This document shows positions 1 to 11,534 of a stretch of DNA of 64,000 bases, in pieces. The DNA comes from Cryptomeria japonica (taxonomy: Eukaryota; Streptophyta; Pinopsida; Cupressales; Cupressaceae). The position numbers and the translations under genes are program-made. Position 1 is the stretch's first letter, and each line of letters begins with the position of its first letter. The notes beneath the pieces are model-generated. The model saw only the letters and a program-made list of their open reading frames with translations, was not told where the DNA came from and searched no databases. Location: the NCBI RefSeq assembly GCF_030272615.1, contig NC_081414.1:911093009-911157008 (forward strand), given 5' to 3'.

Positions 1-190
1 ATCCATAGACTATGGTGATGACATAGGGACTAAGCCAATTTGGTTTCAATTTTCCTTTCTTCTCTCTGTCTTGCTGATTCTTATGATTTTCTTTGAGAAC
101 TAAGTCACCCACCTCAAATGTGTGAGGCTTTACCTTATGATTGTAACTATGTCATTCCTTGACTGAATGATATGTTGCTCCCTTGATTGT
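1..190 (-). pseudogene. Integrase C-terminal domain fragment of element A
   Basis: The minus-strand frame shows the typical end of a Ty3/gypsy integrase: a segment with KVKPHTFEVGDLVLKEN followed by KLKPNWLSPYVITIVYG. The first part is the GDLVL motif of the integrase C-terminal domain and the second is the 'KL.P.W.GPY.V' strand. The core with the D,D,E triad is absent upstream. A TGA at 152-154 interrupts the frame that links this tail to the preceding linker. This is a remnant, not a working enzyme. Confidence 0.7.
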
Positions 191-1160
191 CTTCCTTGAT
201 AAAGGAACTGAGATATAATTACTAGTGTGTGAACTACGTAGGCCCATATGCATGTCACCTAAAGAAGTTTGGGCATCCCTGATAACAAAGTCCCTTGAGG
301 AAGCTCCATTAAAGGTCCATGATGTATCGTCGGAAGGGAAAGGATGTACAAAACAAGTGGATGTGTGATGAAAGCTTATGATTGTGAAAAGAAGTGAAAG
401 TAGGATAGCATGATGGAGACTTAGGATCAACAAGTATATTTTTTGACTTAAAATTGTAGAACTTTTGCCCCCAATTATTTTGATATTAGGGGAGATCATC
501 TCTTGCTCTTTTTCTTTCATAGGATTTTTATCCTTGACCTTGATTTTTTCAAAGTCCAATAGCTTTTATTTTTTATTTGGGCTAAAGGCCTTTTCTTTAT
601 TTTTGACTTTTAGATTTTTCTTTTCAAAGTTTGATTTTTGATCCCCAATTAGTAAGGACTTTTGTGATTCCTGTTGATCCAAGTCTAGTAGAGGAGTGGA
701 AATGGAATGAGTGGATGAAATAGTAAGGCTATATGAGTTCTCAAGAGGGATGGGGATACGCTCAATAGATTATTCACTAGAACCACTCTTAGGACTATTG
801 ATATCAATAGCTTCTTGCACCACTAGAGGAGATTTGCATTCAAACTTAGTAGCCACAACACTAGGTGGTTCACACCCAATTCCTTGGCATTGCAAATTGT
901 TTGTAGATTGTTCCTCTCAACTAAATACCTTAGGAGATAGTGGGAGTTTATCAACATGAAATATATATTCACCACATCTCATGTCTTTAACCTTTAATTT
1001 TTCTTTTAGCTCTATTTGTTTGGATGTAGAAGCTTTCAATTATTCTGGATCCACATATGTTGATGAAGGAATAGCTAGTCGATTGACTGGGATTGTTATT
1101 TCTAATCTTTCTCGCAGATTATTGCAATATATGAATGGATTCGGATCGCCTTTGATGGTC
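155..1160 (-). pseudogene. Element A linker between protease and integrase tail, with a hydrophobic segment
   Basis: The minus-strand frame is open from 559 to 155 (135 codons) and a related, stop-broken frame continues up to the protease at 1163. It starts with a Lys/Glu-rich stretch (DFEKIKVKDKNPMKEKEQE) and then a roughly 25-residue hydrophobic run (IYLLILSLHHAILLSLLFTI). I recognise no family. It occupies the place where RT, RNase H and the integrase core should be, so it is either the normal linker joined to the integrase tail by a large deletion or an added segment. The hydrophobic run could be a membrane helix or only translated non-coding DNA. Confidence 0.4.
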
Positions 1161-1162
1161 AC

Positions 1163-1693
1163 TTAAACTCCATTGTGTGGAAACTTGATACATCGATGAT
1201 ATGTTGAAGGAACAAATTTCATTTCGTGAATCCAAGGACGTCCCAAGAGTATATTGTATGTGAGACCTAAATAAAGGACTTGACATACCACATCCTTTGT
1301 AACTAGCCCAAATCTAAGAGGTAAGGTGAGTGTGCCTTTAGATGAACGCTCTTTGTCATCATATGCCTTCATGGTGATAGCATGTGTAGAATTCACAGCC
1401 TTTTCAGAATATCCCAATTGCTTAAGAGTATTCAATGTACAAATGTTCAGACCTGCTCCTCCATCTATCAGGACTTGTTTTATTCGATGTTTATGTAGGA
1501 AGGGTTCAATGTGTAAAGGTGCATTATGTGGCTGGCTTAGGGAGGCATCTTCAGCTTTGGTAAATGTAAGAGAATGTGGAACAAAAAGGTATCCCACCAT
1601 GGCTTGAAACTGGTCCACGTTCAGATCAGTGGGTATAGAGGTTTCTCTTAGGAATTTATCAAGTATGGATTTATGCAAAGGAGAGATACACAA
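1163..1693 (-). CDS. Element A retropepsin-like aspartic protease
   Basis: A 176-residue frame with the features of a retroelement protease: the flap-side strand LIDGGAGLNICTL, where D-G-G stands in the position of the usual D-T/S-G, and near the end LGRPWIHEMK, the conserved 'LGRPW' hairpin of Ty3/gypsy proteases. It ends with CIKFPHNG. Its role would be cleavage of the Gag-Pol polyprotein in the particle. The same D-G-G is present in element C, so it is probably a family feature rather than a mutation here. It lies 3 bp from the gag frame, from which it is separated by a TAG, consistent with a polyprotein. Confidence 0.75.
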   Translation of the reverse strand: MCISPLHKSILDKFLRETSIPTDLNVDQFQAMVGYLFVPHSLTFTKAEDASLSQPHNAPLHIEPFLHKHRIKQVLIDGGAGLNICTLNTLKQLGYSEKAVNSTHAITMKAYDDKERSSKGTLTLPLRFGLVTKDVVCQVLYLGLTYNILLGRPWIHEMKFVPSTYHRCIKFPHNGV

Positions 1694-1696
1694 TAG

Positions 1697-4024
1697 TTAT
1701 AGGATTGAGATAAGAGCAGGTGTCCTCCCTAAATGTCCTACTAGGCCATACTCAGGTTTGGTCGATGAGGAAGTGGTGATTTTAACTGGAGCACCTTGCA
1801 GGGTGACCTTACCTCGACGAGTTGTCACATTACATTCAGAGGTAGATTCAAAAGAAGGTTCAATGCCTTTTAGGACAACTTTGGTTCTTTGGGTATAAAT
1901 TTTAGGAATTTTTTCTTTTATGATAGTAGTAGAAACATAGTTGTCCATCGAAATGTGGTTAACGATTGAATAATAGTCATAGGACACTTTGGTATAGTTA
2001 GCTTGATTATTGATGGCTTTGGCTTTTCCCTTGTCATGTTTAGGGAATGGTTCCTTAAACATAGCATGTTCTTGATTAGATGTATGTCCCTCGATCTCAA
2101 TATCACCTCTATCAATAAGATCTTGTATAATGTTCTTCAAGCGATGGCAATTTCCTGTTTTATGTCCCTTGCTCTTGTGATACTCGCAGTACTCATCGTC
2201 ATTCCACCAATTTGATTTGACTTTTGGCTCATATGGAGGATTGTCTAGAATTGTTATTATTTTGTTAGCCACTAGCTTCCTAAAAGTTGACTCAAGTCAT
2301 TCTCCCAAAAGGGTGTATTTCATTCATGGTTTTGGAGTTCCTTGAGTATTTACTTGGTTTCTTATAGAAGAACTTGATCCTGAAAGAATGATTTTTGGTC
2401 TCACTATGTTAGCATCAGCAACATCATCATTTACTATGTTCTTGTTCTTGTTCCAAAATTGTGGCTTGCCCTTTCGTTTAAAATCCTTTTTATTTTATTT
2501 GAATATCTTGATGATTCCTTTCTCAATTAAGACCTTCTCTATTGCTAAGCCTTTCTTAGTGACATCTTTGAAAGTAGACAAACAAGATTTCCTCAAGTCA
2601 TAACCAATTTCTCTGTTGACATTCTATGTAAACATCTCTATCATTTACTTTTGTGGAATTTCGCAAGAGCACCTGCTAGCTAAATTCCTCCATCTTTGTA
2701 AGAATGATGAAAATGACTCCCCATCTTTCTGTTTGGTATTGCACAAAGTGGTGATTGATATATCTGACTCTATGTTATATGAGAAATATTGGATAAAAGC
2801 TTCTGCTAGATCACCCCATGACTTAATTTCAGGTGGAAGTTGGGAGAACCATTCCATAGCTTGTTCATCTAAGCTTTATGGAAACAATCTCATCAAGTAC
2901 ATTTCTTTTGTTGCTACCTCAATGCAGGTTGTGAAAAAATGTCTTATGTGTGCCTTAGGGTCCCCTTTGCCTCTGTACTTATCAAACTTTGGTGTTATGA
3001 AGTGTGTAGGAAATGGAGGCATCGGAATGCTTCTATCAAATGGATAGGGACATATATCTCTCATTGTGTAAGTTGGTTTTGGTGTATTAATGTCCTCCAT
3101 CTTCTTTTGTAAGTCCTTTATTTGTCGTTCCAAATTGTTTTTGGGTGGAGACCGACTTCTTGGACCATATCCCATGCCTAAGCCACCAAGTGGAGGAGGA
3201 GAGTAATACATGTATGGATGGTATTGATTGTAAACATGTCCATATGGAGGAGGTCTATAATGATAATGCATGTAGGGACCACTTGATATAGGTTCATAAG
3301 GTATATCATGAGTTTGCTCATGTCTATTACCCCCAAACTTGACATGGGGTTTTCTTGCATCCAAATTTTGAGCATGCCTCTAGCTATCCAATTGCTTTTG
3401 AGTTGGGTCCTTAGTATTGGTATGTGATTGAGTGTATTTATCCACATAAGATTTCCATAAGGGTCTTCATAGACGGAGTTGTTCATGAGATGTTCTTTTG
3501 TGAGTATCATAAGCTTGACCATGTGTATTTGGGATCTTAGGTTTTTGAAACAAGGATGATGGTGACTTAGGCACGCAATGTGGTCCTCTATTACCTCCAC
3601 TATTAGGTCTCCTTTGATCCATGTTGACTTGACTTTCTTGAGTAGGTCAATTTTCTACTATTTGGGAAATGTCAAAATCGTGAGGTATCTTAGCTCCACT
3701 TTGTGCGATCACTTGTAGGAAATATTGTCTATCTCTTCTCATGATTTCTTGTATCATCTTGTTGAAATGAGGATCCATGATTGCATCTTCCACCTCTACT
3801 GAGTGTACTGAAATATTATTGACATTGTCATTTTATGCACCATTATTGTTTGTATCATCCATGTTCTCAACATTCTGAATGTTTCTATAGATGTCCATGT
3901 CAGGTAATATGGTATGATAAGAATTGAAAAAGATATCATTGTCATACTCATAGCCACTCATGTTTGCGGACTCTTGAGCCTCTTTAGCTTCTATCCTAGA
4001 TTTTTGGGAATGAGTTTCAATCAT
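1697..4024 (-). pseudogene. Element A Gag (capsid plus CHHC knuckle), broken frame
   Basis: Gag would form the virus-like particle and bind the element RNA. From a probable start at 4024 the minus-strand reading gives an Asp/Asn-rich N-terminus, a Tyr/Pro-rich section (about 3360-3170), a coiled LERQIKDLQKKMEDI, then the capsid motif ICPYPFDRSIPMPPFP and the retrotrans_gag signature MEWFSQLPPEIKSWGDLAEAF (near 2857). At about 2190 there is a zinc-knuckle-like motif YCEYHKSKGHKTGNCHRL with spacing C-x2-H-x4-H-x4-C. Several stops and frame changes interrupt it (around 3365, 2860, 2645 and 2273). Element C has the colinear homologue. Confidence 0.7.
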
Positions 4025-4499
4025 GAACTAGGTCTTGACCAAGATGTGTGAGACTAGATGAAAATGGAAAGAGTATGGAAGACCAAGAGCTGGGTGGAAT
4101 GTAAATGATCTGAGGTGTACTTGCAATATCTAGTGTATAAGACCAAGTATGTATGTAGTAGAGTAGGTGTGACTTCCAAAGAGATGATAGATCTATTGAT
4201 GAGGTAAGTTGACCTTGACTCTATGTAAGACCAAATGAGACCCAAAGGTGATATACCTTGATGAGGGACCACTTAGCAAAATGTTGTTGAATGTATTGTG
4301 TTGACAAAGCAATATGAGGACAAGAAAGTGACCTTTTGACTCAAGTTTAGATAAATGTGAATGTAATGCAAGGTGTAAGGTAATGATGAACTTTGTGAGA
4401 CCCAAAAATAGGCTAAATTCTAGATGAAAACCTGGAGAAATAACCTAGGAAGCTCAAGAATTCTGAAACGGGTTGCTCTTGTTTGTTGGACTATAAATT
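4025..4499. other. Element A leader, 3' portion, no gene seen
   Basis: Non-coding stretch between the gag start and the second leader array of A. The open frames here are short and resemble no family. Confidence 0.4.
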
Positions 4500-4740
4500 T
4501 CCCCCAATAATGAACACAGGCATGCCTGTATACTTTGCAGACATGATTACCCAACACAAACTTGATTAGATACTGCACAAACACATTTCTAAGAATCTTG
4601 TGAATACAGTTTACTACGATGTCACATACGCGTTTCTGTCCTACACAGACATGGTTAAAGTACACAGACATGTTTCTGTCAGACACAGACTCGTTTATAA
4701 AACCTGAGTGCAATTTTTCCAATTTGTGACCATTTTTTGT
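4500..4740 (-). repeat. Short-word array 2 in the leader of element A
   Basis: On the minus strand the word CATGTCTGTGTA and close variants recur irregularly, for example around 4695-4660 and 4655-4640, mixed with GACAGAAAC. It resembles array 1 of the same leader but lies on the gag side of the conserved block. Confidence 0.5.
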
Positions 4741-4949
4741 GACAAGAGGACACAATGTTGATGAGGACTCTATGTTTGCAAATGTTTGGACTCAAAATGA
4801 CTCAAAAGAAAGTGTGTTGTTTGATGTAAAAATGTTTTGCATACACTTGAAGAAACAAAAGACATAATGTTTCAATGTTTGATCTTGAATGTTTGAAAGT
4901 TTAAAAGAAGACAAGCACAATTCTTATGGTTGGCCAGGACAATAGTTGT

Positions 4950-5500
4950 TGATCCCACATGGGGTTTCCCCTAAGGCTACGCTATTCAAAGCAGATACTT
5001 AGGTGCTTGACCCCACTGGCTCCACCCTCGACACTCACTTCTTTAGGGAATCGAAGCACCAGTCCCCATGAAAACTCCTTGTGGTGAACTTTATACCTCT
5101 ACTAAGAACCGTATGTGTGTGGGTCGCTCTAGAGGTCCGACCTCCTGCCCCAACAACTATAAGGATTTTGGCTTTCTAAAACAAAAAGGTGCTAGTAAGG
5201 GCATTCGCTCATGTGGCCATACATGTGGCACTTTCATCTCTATAAATACAGAAGGCTCCTAGCCGGTAGGGGTTACGCCCTACTATTGATCAAATAAATT
5301 TGATCAAACAGGTTTATGGGGAGACATAGTGTCGGTATGGACTAATTAGCACACGGTACCCATGGCTTTCACCATGGATACAGTTATTTATAGTGGTTTA
5401 GAAGAGGGGGGTATTGCCTTGCTACCACTTGGGTCATTCCTTTCTCACTAGTAGTCCTAGTGGCCACACGGAGAGGCAGGCCCTCTAAAGATAAACACAA
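4950..5500 (-). repeat. Conserved leader block of element A, shared with elements C and E1
   Basis: On the minus strand this has the landmarks TTTAGAGGGCCTGCCT, GGAATGACCCAAG and GGGGTCAAGCACCTAAG in the same order and at about the same distances as in C (38010-38590) and E1 (25885-26480). No convincing reading frame is conserved, so it is probably a functional RNA region (packaging, dimerisation or translation) or simply shared ancestry. Confidence 0.65.
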
Positions 5501-5869
5501 AAGAGCCTATTGCTCAAGACACAAAAGACACTGGTTCAATTTTAGTGCACCAATTGAAGTGTTTGCTAATCTATGAAAATAAAGCACATAATGAAAAGAG
5601 AAATCAAACCCTTGTCAACATCCTGCAACAAAGATTTGTTATTAGTTCAATGGCTTATTTCAAATGATTATCCCTTCCTAGAAGCAAACAAGTTAGGTTT
5701 ATTTTAATAAAATCCCAAAACACTGTGAAAAATAGGGGCCTTCAACACACAATTTGCTTTCAAAGACAATATGCACCACTTCGTTAGTTGGATCACAAGA
5801 TATTAGCTCAAATAAACCAGATCTGAAACCCTAAATGAGGAAATGAAAATTAAAGAAAAGAATGCAGAA

Positions 5870-6135
5870 AACACGAATGCCCCTGAATGCTGCATAGACA
5901 TGACTGAATGTTGCATAGATGTGACTTAAGACTGCATAAACATGACTGAATACTTCATAAACATGCCTTAAGACTGTACATACATGACTGAATGTTGCAT
6001 GGACATTCTTGAATGTTGCACAGATGTGACTGAATGTTGCACAAACATGCCTTAAGAATACACATACGTGACTGAATGTTACATAGACATGCCTGAATGT
6101 TGCACAGACATGACTGAATGCTGCACATACCTGAT
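5870..6135 (-). repeat. Short tandem array 1 in the leader of element A
   Basis: About a dozen degenerate units of roughly 22 bp; on the plus strand the word is ACATGACTGAATGTTGCA with variants. It begins about 200 bp after the primer site, the same place where C and E1 have their arrays, but with a different word. Confidence 0.8.
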
Positions 6136-6340
6136 TGAATGAAAACCTGCAATCTGGAAAAATTAAAAAAAAATTGGGAAACACAGACACGATTTTCGAA
6201 TGTGCAAATGCAACAGAAAGGCAAAAACGTGATTTCAGAGGGCACATACGCAAAAATTCGAATTGTTGTCAAAAAATGTCGGATCTGCACTTCAAAAACA
6301 CAAAATCTGCAACCAAAAATGTTAAATGCAAAAGGGACAA

Positions 6341-6363
6341 GAGTCCCACCAGGCGTGCCAAAA
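6341..6363 (-). other. Primer binding site of element A (tRNA-Lys-like)
   Basis: Directly after the LTR end the minus strand reads TTTTGGCACGCCTGGTGGGACTC. It resembles TGGCGCCCACCGTGGGGCTC, which would pair with the 3' end of plant tRNA-Lys (from memory), but has several mismatches. The equivalent site of element C matches better. Confidence 0.55.
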
Positions 6364-7087
6364 TGTGTATGGTGAAAAGTGAATAATGGAAACAAAAATA
6401 TTGACAGACTAAATGAATTCAACAACAAAACCCTAGCCTAACAACAACAAAGATCCACCATAATATATGAAGATTACATAAGAAAATGCAAATCAACAAA
6501 ATCACAAAGATTATACCATCACATGTCCACTAGGGTTTAAATCTTCATTCTTCCTATCTCCATTGATCTTGCTTGATATATTTGCTCTCAGATTTTATGT
6601 GTCCACAAGAGCTCAACAAAGAACGGAAATGTGGTTGATAGCTAGATCGCATATGAAAGTTTGAATGCAGAGGAGGATTGATAATGAAAGAGAGTATCCT
6701 CTTATATAGAAGACACTATAGGAAATGGAGGGATAAGATTAAGAGGTGTAAAAGATAGATGATCGGCTAGGATTAGAGGGTAGGTAGAGGAAATAAGAAA
6801 ATAATGAGAGGGTAGGTAGTGTAGGAATTAAGAGATGAATGACATGTGTCATGGGTAGAAAAGGCTAATGAATTAATTAAATAAATAAAGATTTATTTAA
6901 TTAATAGAAGAAGTGGGATTGATTAAATAAATAAAAGTATTTATTTAAATGAAGAAAAAGGCTAGAAAAAGATAAATGAATTAATTAAATAAATAAATAT
7001 TTATTTAATTAATAGACAAATTAGGCTTAAACAATTAAATAAATAAAATATTTATTTAATTAGACAGGACAATTTTAGGTGTCTACA
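6364..7087 (-). repeat. 5' LTR of element A
   Basis: 724 bp on the minus strand, starting TGTAGACACC at 7087 and ending ACCATACACA at 6364, followed at once by the primer site. It begins with AT-rich ATTAAATAAATATTTATT blocks like the LTR of C at 23521, and has a TATATAAG box. Confidence 0.75.
6701..6708 (-). promoter_or_regulatory. TATA box in the LTR of element A
   Basis: TATATAAG on the minus strand, about 380 bp into the LTR, followed by GAGGATACTC. This is the expected place for the element promoter. Confidence 0.5.
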
Positions 7088-7159
7088 ACTATTTTATATT
7101 CATGTATTTTTACTTCTTTTGATACGCATACATAGAGATAGAGATTTTTTATATGACGA

Positions 7160-7836
7160 GGTTGAGTTTTGTCTATCAGTCACTCATAGAGATCATCCTA
7201 GATGTGCAGCCTCGAGGTCCTGTGTTGGAGACCTATCAGCCCATCCAAGTGGCAGGACAACACGTCCATGTGTTCGAGCCTGTAGCACAGCTGTGGATAG
7301 CGTATGAGGAGGATCGAGTGGAGCTAGTATAGGGAGCAGCACAGCTAGCCATTGTGACGGGGCAGTGGGATTAGGCCCTGCAGGACGTACAGACTGTCCT
7401 GAGAGAGAGACTAAGTAGTGACGCGAGCTGAGAGTGTCAAGAGGACACGTGACACTTTGCAGAGCCATGTCAATGACCTCCAATGATAGTTAGATGTCAC
7501 CCAATAGGGTGTCGCGAGTCACCTCGACCACCCTCGAGTGAGTCAGCTGATGACGGATCTGGATGTTGCACACCAGTGAGAGTTCGACCCATGGGAGGAG
7601 CTGATGACACAACGGGAGACCATTGCGGAGCTACGAGGGGAGCTGAGGGGTTTCCACTCGTGAAGCACTACAACTATGAGGCCGTTGTCCACCTGAGTTC
7701 GATAGTCTCTAAGGAGAGAGAAGGATCCACCAGCGCTAGCCAGCTTAGGGACACATCCACCAACTCGTGGTCCACCAGCACCAAGCCAGGATCCATTAGC
7801 ACTAGCGGGCTGATACATTTTGATGTAGATAGATGA
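7160..7836 (+). pseudogene. Tail of an antisense gene of element B (coiled-coil, probably from a PMD protein)
   Basis: On the plus strand, opposite to element B, a decayed frame from about 7168 reads FVYQSLIEIILDVQPRG, then EEDRVELV, stop, GAAQLAIVTGQWD, stop, ALQDVQTVLRERLSSDAS. The interrupting codons are TAG in positions where CAG (Gln) fits. Further on come RDTLQSHVNDLQ and ETIAELRGELRGFHS in other frames. Heptad-like helices after integrase and opposite to it match the position of the PMD gene tail in element E1. The PMD part itself is missing because A is inserted at 7087. Assignment to the PMD gene rests on position and character, not on clear identity. Confidence 0.45.
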
Positions 7837-8245
7837 TGTATAGCATTCTTTTTGATATGTACACAGATGTATTGGACATATACGACAACATCATGTGTTT
7901 TTGTAGTGATGTGATATATGTACAAGATACATTATACATGTATATATGATGCGATACGACATTTTGATCGTCTCTCTTGTGTTATCATGGATGGATGTTT
8001 TCATTTGTATTATATGCTTATGTGATGTATGATGTAGATTAGATGGTTATCATGATTTCATTTATATGTCGTTATGTTTATACATGCATGGTCAAATACT
8101 ATGATGATCTATGGGTTTTAGAATAGAGCATATGTACACACACACACAAACACGTGGATATGGTTATGCATAGTTACTTTATAACCTGATATCAGAGGCT
8201 TGTGTTGACAAAGGATACGCATTAGGACGTGACCGTCATACGGAA
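7837..8245. other. Spacer between antisense tail and integrase of element B, no gene seen
   Basis: AT-rich, with many ATGTAT/ATACAT words (7850-7960) and a short (AC)n run near 8140. It would contain the converging 3' ends of the sense pol transcript and the antisense gene. Confidence 0.4.
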
Positions 8246-9420
8246 CTAGGCATCACGTGCAAGACACATATTATACATTTTCTTACGCATAGTATCGACG
8301 TAGGTGCGCAATGTTGATAGGCTCTTTGAGAGGAGTGATGAACCATAGGCACCAGAACCATATAAAAAAGTCACGATGTAAGGACCTAAGCAATTCAGAC
8401 TAAACTTTTCACGTTGGTCTGGTGGTGCATTGACATTTCTTTGGTTCTCATAGAGGACTAGGTCACCTATTTGGAATGTTCTGGGAAGCACATTTTGGTT
8501 ATACTAACGAGATTGAGATTTATGATAATCTTGGAGGTGTAGAAGGGCCTCCAAATGATGCTCATCTAATAGCTCCAATTGATTCAAATGAAGTGTGCGA
8601 TAAGAGTCATCATTGATAACCCCTTTTAAGGAGACATGCAAAGAGGGGATCTCTAATTCGAGAGGCATGATGGTGTCAGCACCATACACGAGGTTATAGG
8701 GCGTTGTTATTGTAGTCATACGAACACTTGTGCGATAGGCCCATAATGCATAAATCAATTGCAAGTGCAAATCCTTACCATGTTTAGTGACAGTCTTGTG
8801 CAAGATTTGTTCAATGGTCTTGTTAGATGCTTCCGCTTGACCGTTGGACTATGGATAGTAAGGAGTGGAAAAGTGATGTTGAATGTGGAACTTCTCGAGG
8901 AACTACTTGACTTCCTTGTTCTTAAATGGCGTACTATTATCAGAAATGAGGGTAGCAGGTATACCGAATTGAGAAATGATGTTATCCATGATAAAACCAC
9001 AAATCATGTCAGTGGTAGTCAAATGCAGTGGTACCGCTTCGACCCACTTCATGAAATAATTTGTGGCGATAATAATGAAGACATGACCTTTAGATGACGG
9101 AGGAGATATTTTACCAATGATATCCACTCCCCAGGTCTGAAAAGGCCACGGAGAGACTTGACTATGGATCTCCTATGCGGGGGCTCAAATCAAGTTGTTG
9201 TGTTGTTGACATTGAAGGCATTTCTTAACAAAAGGGAAGGAGTATTGATCCATCATTTTCCAACAATGCCCCATATGAATAAGTTTGTGCACCAAAGATC
9301 TACCACCAAAATGACCACCTCCAGAACCTGAGTGGGCTTCTTGAAGGGTCACAGGGATCTCGACTATTGTTAGACACCGCAAAAGAAGACCATTGTATGA
9401 CCTCTTGTATAATATGTTAG
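8246..9420 (-). pseudogene. Element B integrase, broken by stops and frameshifts
   Basis: Integrase would insert the cDNA into the host chromosome. In order on the minus strand are an HHCC zinc-binding region at 9382-9185 (paired His residues then CLQCQQHNN), the core from 9127 with MDIIGKISPPSSKGH (first catalytic Asp) and FGIPATLISDNSTPFKN (second Asp), then near 8800 the segment leading into the third acid and the conserved YALWAYRTS and TPYNLVYG, and finally the C-terminal domain at 8491-8246 with FQIGDLVLYENQR and LGPYIV. The frame changes at about 9180, 8900, 8804 and 8500, so no intact enzyme is made. Confidence 0.8.
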
Positions 9421-9454
9421 ATAAGAGAATATAATGGGTAGCTAATTTCCAAAT

Positions 9455-10110
9455 TCATGCACGTAAACTTTTACTAGTGTCTTTGGGAAAACTTTTGGTC
9501 TTTAGATAATCGAATATATGTGCAAACCATTCTCCTGAGTAGAGATGAGCACATATGAGATTATCTTGATATGCACTATTTGAAATGGTCGGAGAGCGAA
9601 GGACTTGCACCATAAAGTGATACTCATCCTGAACAAAATTGGGGCCTACAAGGAAAGTTGTGCTTGCCATTGCATTGGCATGATGATTTTCTCTCTAGGG
9701 GATGCTATCGATCGTGTAGGTAGCGAATTATTTCAGTATAGTAAAAACTAAATCTTTATACTGAGACAACTTCAGCTGTTTCATGTGATAGGTACATATC
9801 ACTTGATTTAAAATGAGTTTGAAGTCACTAGGGATGTGGATATGTGTCACACCCATGGCAATCATGACACAGAGTCCTGCAATCAAAGTCTCTTACTCAG
9901 CAATGTTATTGGTACAATGAAATTCTAAGCAGAATGAAAGAGGAACCGGTTTTCCTTCAAGTGAAACAAGACTACACCTGCTCCGGAACTAGTTTGACAT
10001 CTTGAACCATCAAAATACATGTACCACACAGGGCCTCGATCAATGATCAAGACATCCTCATTGGGGAAGAGATCTAGTGGGAAAATATTTGCCTGAGGGA
10101 GCGTCGGCTA
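9455..10110 (-). pseudogene. Element B second RNase H (archaeal-type, Tat hallmark), frameshifted
   Basis: On the minus strand, about 10030 shows WYMYFDGSRCQTSSGAGVVL, the first strand and catalytic Asp of an RNase H, followed after a frameshift by CTNNIAE, a stop, ETLIAGLCVMIAMGV, matching the 'TNN.AEYEAL..GL' helix of plant aRNase H. Helical sequence continues to DYLKTKSFPKDTSKS at about 9460, which leads to the integrase zinc finger. A second RNase H here is what places B in the Tat lineage. Confidence 0.7.
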
Positions 10111-10321
10111 ACTGATCAGTGATAACCTGTCCCTTTATTGACTTCTGAGAGATGAACTTCAAGTCAAATTCAGAGAGCAGCATTACCCATTTAGCCAATC
10201 GTCCTTAAAGATCAGATTTAGCAAAAAGATGCTTAAGAATGTCATTTTTGGCAATGACCCATGTTTCTGCATGGAGAATGTAATGCCTTAACTTCTGATT
10301 CATGAACACGAGAGCTAAGCA

Positions 10322-11480
10322 CTATTTTTCTATGGCAAAATATCGGGTCTCATAATCTAGCAACATTCGACTAATATAATAGACATCTCTCTCTCGACCT
10401 TCATCATCATGATGAGCTAGCAATGCTGCTAGAGCATGATATTTAGCAGAGATGTATAAAAATAAATGTCTATCCGACATAGCTGACATCAAGATAGGAG
10501 GATTAGCCAAGTAATCCTTAATGGAATCAAAAGCCTTTTGATAGTCTTCATTCCATTTAAAGTGAACATCCTTCTTCAACAATTGTGTGAAAGGGAGAGT
10601 CTGATCAGCCAATTGTGCCACAAACCTACAGATGGCTTGGATTTTCCCTTGCAGACTACGATGTTGAGAGATGTTTCTATGTGGAGGAATGATGACGATA
10701 GCACCAATCATATCTATATCTATTTCAATTCCTTGGCGAGAGATGATAAACCCCAAGAGTTTCTTTGTGTCAACGTCGAAGACACACTTAAGAGGGTTTA
10801 GTCTCATTTTATATAACCAAAGTCTTTCAAAGACCAAACATAGGTTTTCAACATGCGTTCCTCATGCTAGATATTTCACCAAAATGTCATCGACATAATC
10901 CTCTAAGATCTTATGGATGAAATCATGGAAGATCAAAGTCATGGCTTGTTGATAGGATGCTCCCATATTTTTCAACCCAAACGGCATGATTACATAGAAA
11001 AAGGTCCCCCATGGGGTCATGAAGGCAGTGTTATACCGATCATTCGAGTTAATGCGGATTTGATTATAACCCAAGAAACCATCTATAAACAAAAGAAAAC
11101 CATACCCTATTGTTGAATCGATGATCATATCAATATTCGGGAGAGGAAAGTCATCCTTGAGAGATGCCTTATTAACATCTCAAAAGTTGATGCAAATGTG
11201 GATTCTCCCATCAGGTTTGCTCACTGGTACAATGTTCAAGATCCAATGTGAGTAGTCAATAGGCCAGATAAAGCCAACTTTTAAAAGCTTCTCTATCTCA
11301 GTCTTGACCAACAAAGCAACCTTAGGATTCATCTTTCAAATATTTTGTTTCACCGACTTAGCATCAGGACTAAGCACAATGTTTTGTACCACAATTGACT
11401 CATCAATATCAAGCATTTCTTCATAGGACCAAGCAAAGATGTTAGGGAATTGGTGTAACACTCAGAATATTCTTTTTATT
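10322..11480 (-). pseudogene. Element B reverse transcriptase and RNase H
   Basis: The minus strand codes for the RT fingers at about 11320-11130 (VALLVKTEIEKLL, VSKPDGRIHICINF then a TGA where Arg is expected, DDFPLPNIDMIID), the palm at 11128-10862 (FIDGFLGYNQIRI, MPFGLKN, and the active site EDYVDDILVK), and the thumb/connection plus first RNase H at 10837-10322 (LNPLKCVFDV, KKLLGFIISRQGIEID, LSQLADQ-like and WNEDYQKAFDSIKDYL, then RDVYYISRMLLDYETRYFAIEK). Two frame breaks separate the blocks. It would copy element RNA into cDNA, but this copy is dead. Confidence 0.85.
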
Positions 11481-11534
11481 CTTCAGGGGACAAGCACTTC
11501 CCAATATTTATTACTTTATCAAGATCCTTATCAC

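Larger units (their letters stand above)
1..7087 (-). mobile_element. Element A: Tat-like Ty3/gypsy LTR retrotransposon, 3' part outside window
   Basis: Read on the minus strand the order is 5' LTR (7087-6364), primer site, leader, gag (from 4024), protease (to 1163), a linker, and an integrase C-terminal tail at the window edge. Gag, the C-x2-H-x4-H-x4-C knuckle and protease closely resemble those of element C. Reverse transcriptase, RNase H and the integrase core are missing, because only about 1 kb separates protease from the integrase tail. The LTR begins at 7087 inside the antisense gene remnant of element B, so A is younger than B. The 3' LTR is not in the window, so no TSD can be checked. 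Confidence 0.8.

Noticed and set aside
5870-6253. Minus-strand frames with repeated Cys/Val/His words in the leader of A
   Set aside because: Translation of the 22-bp tandem array; no start context or homologue.
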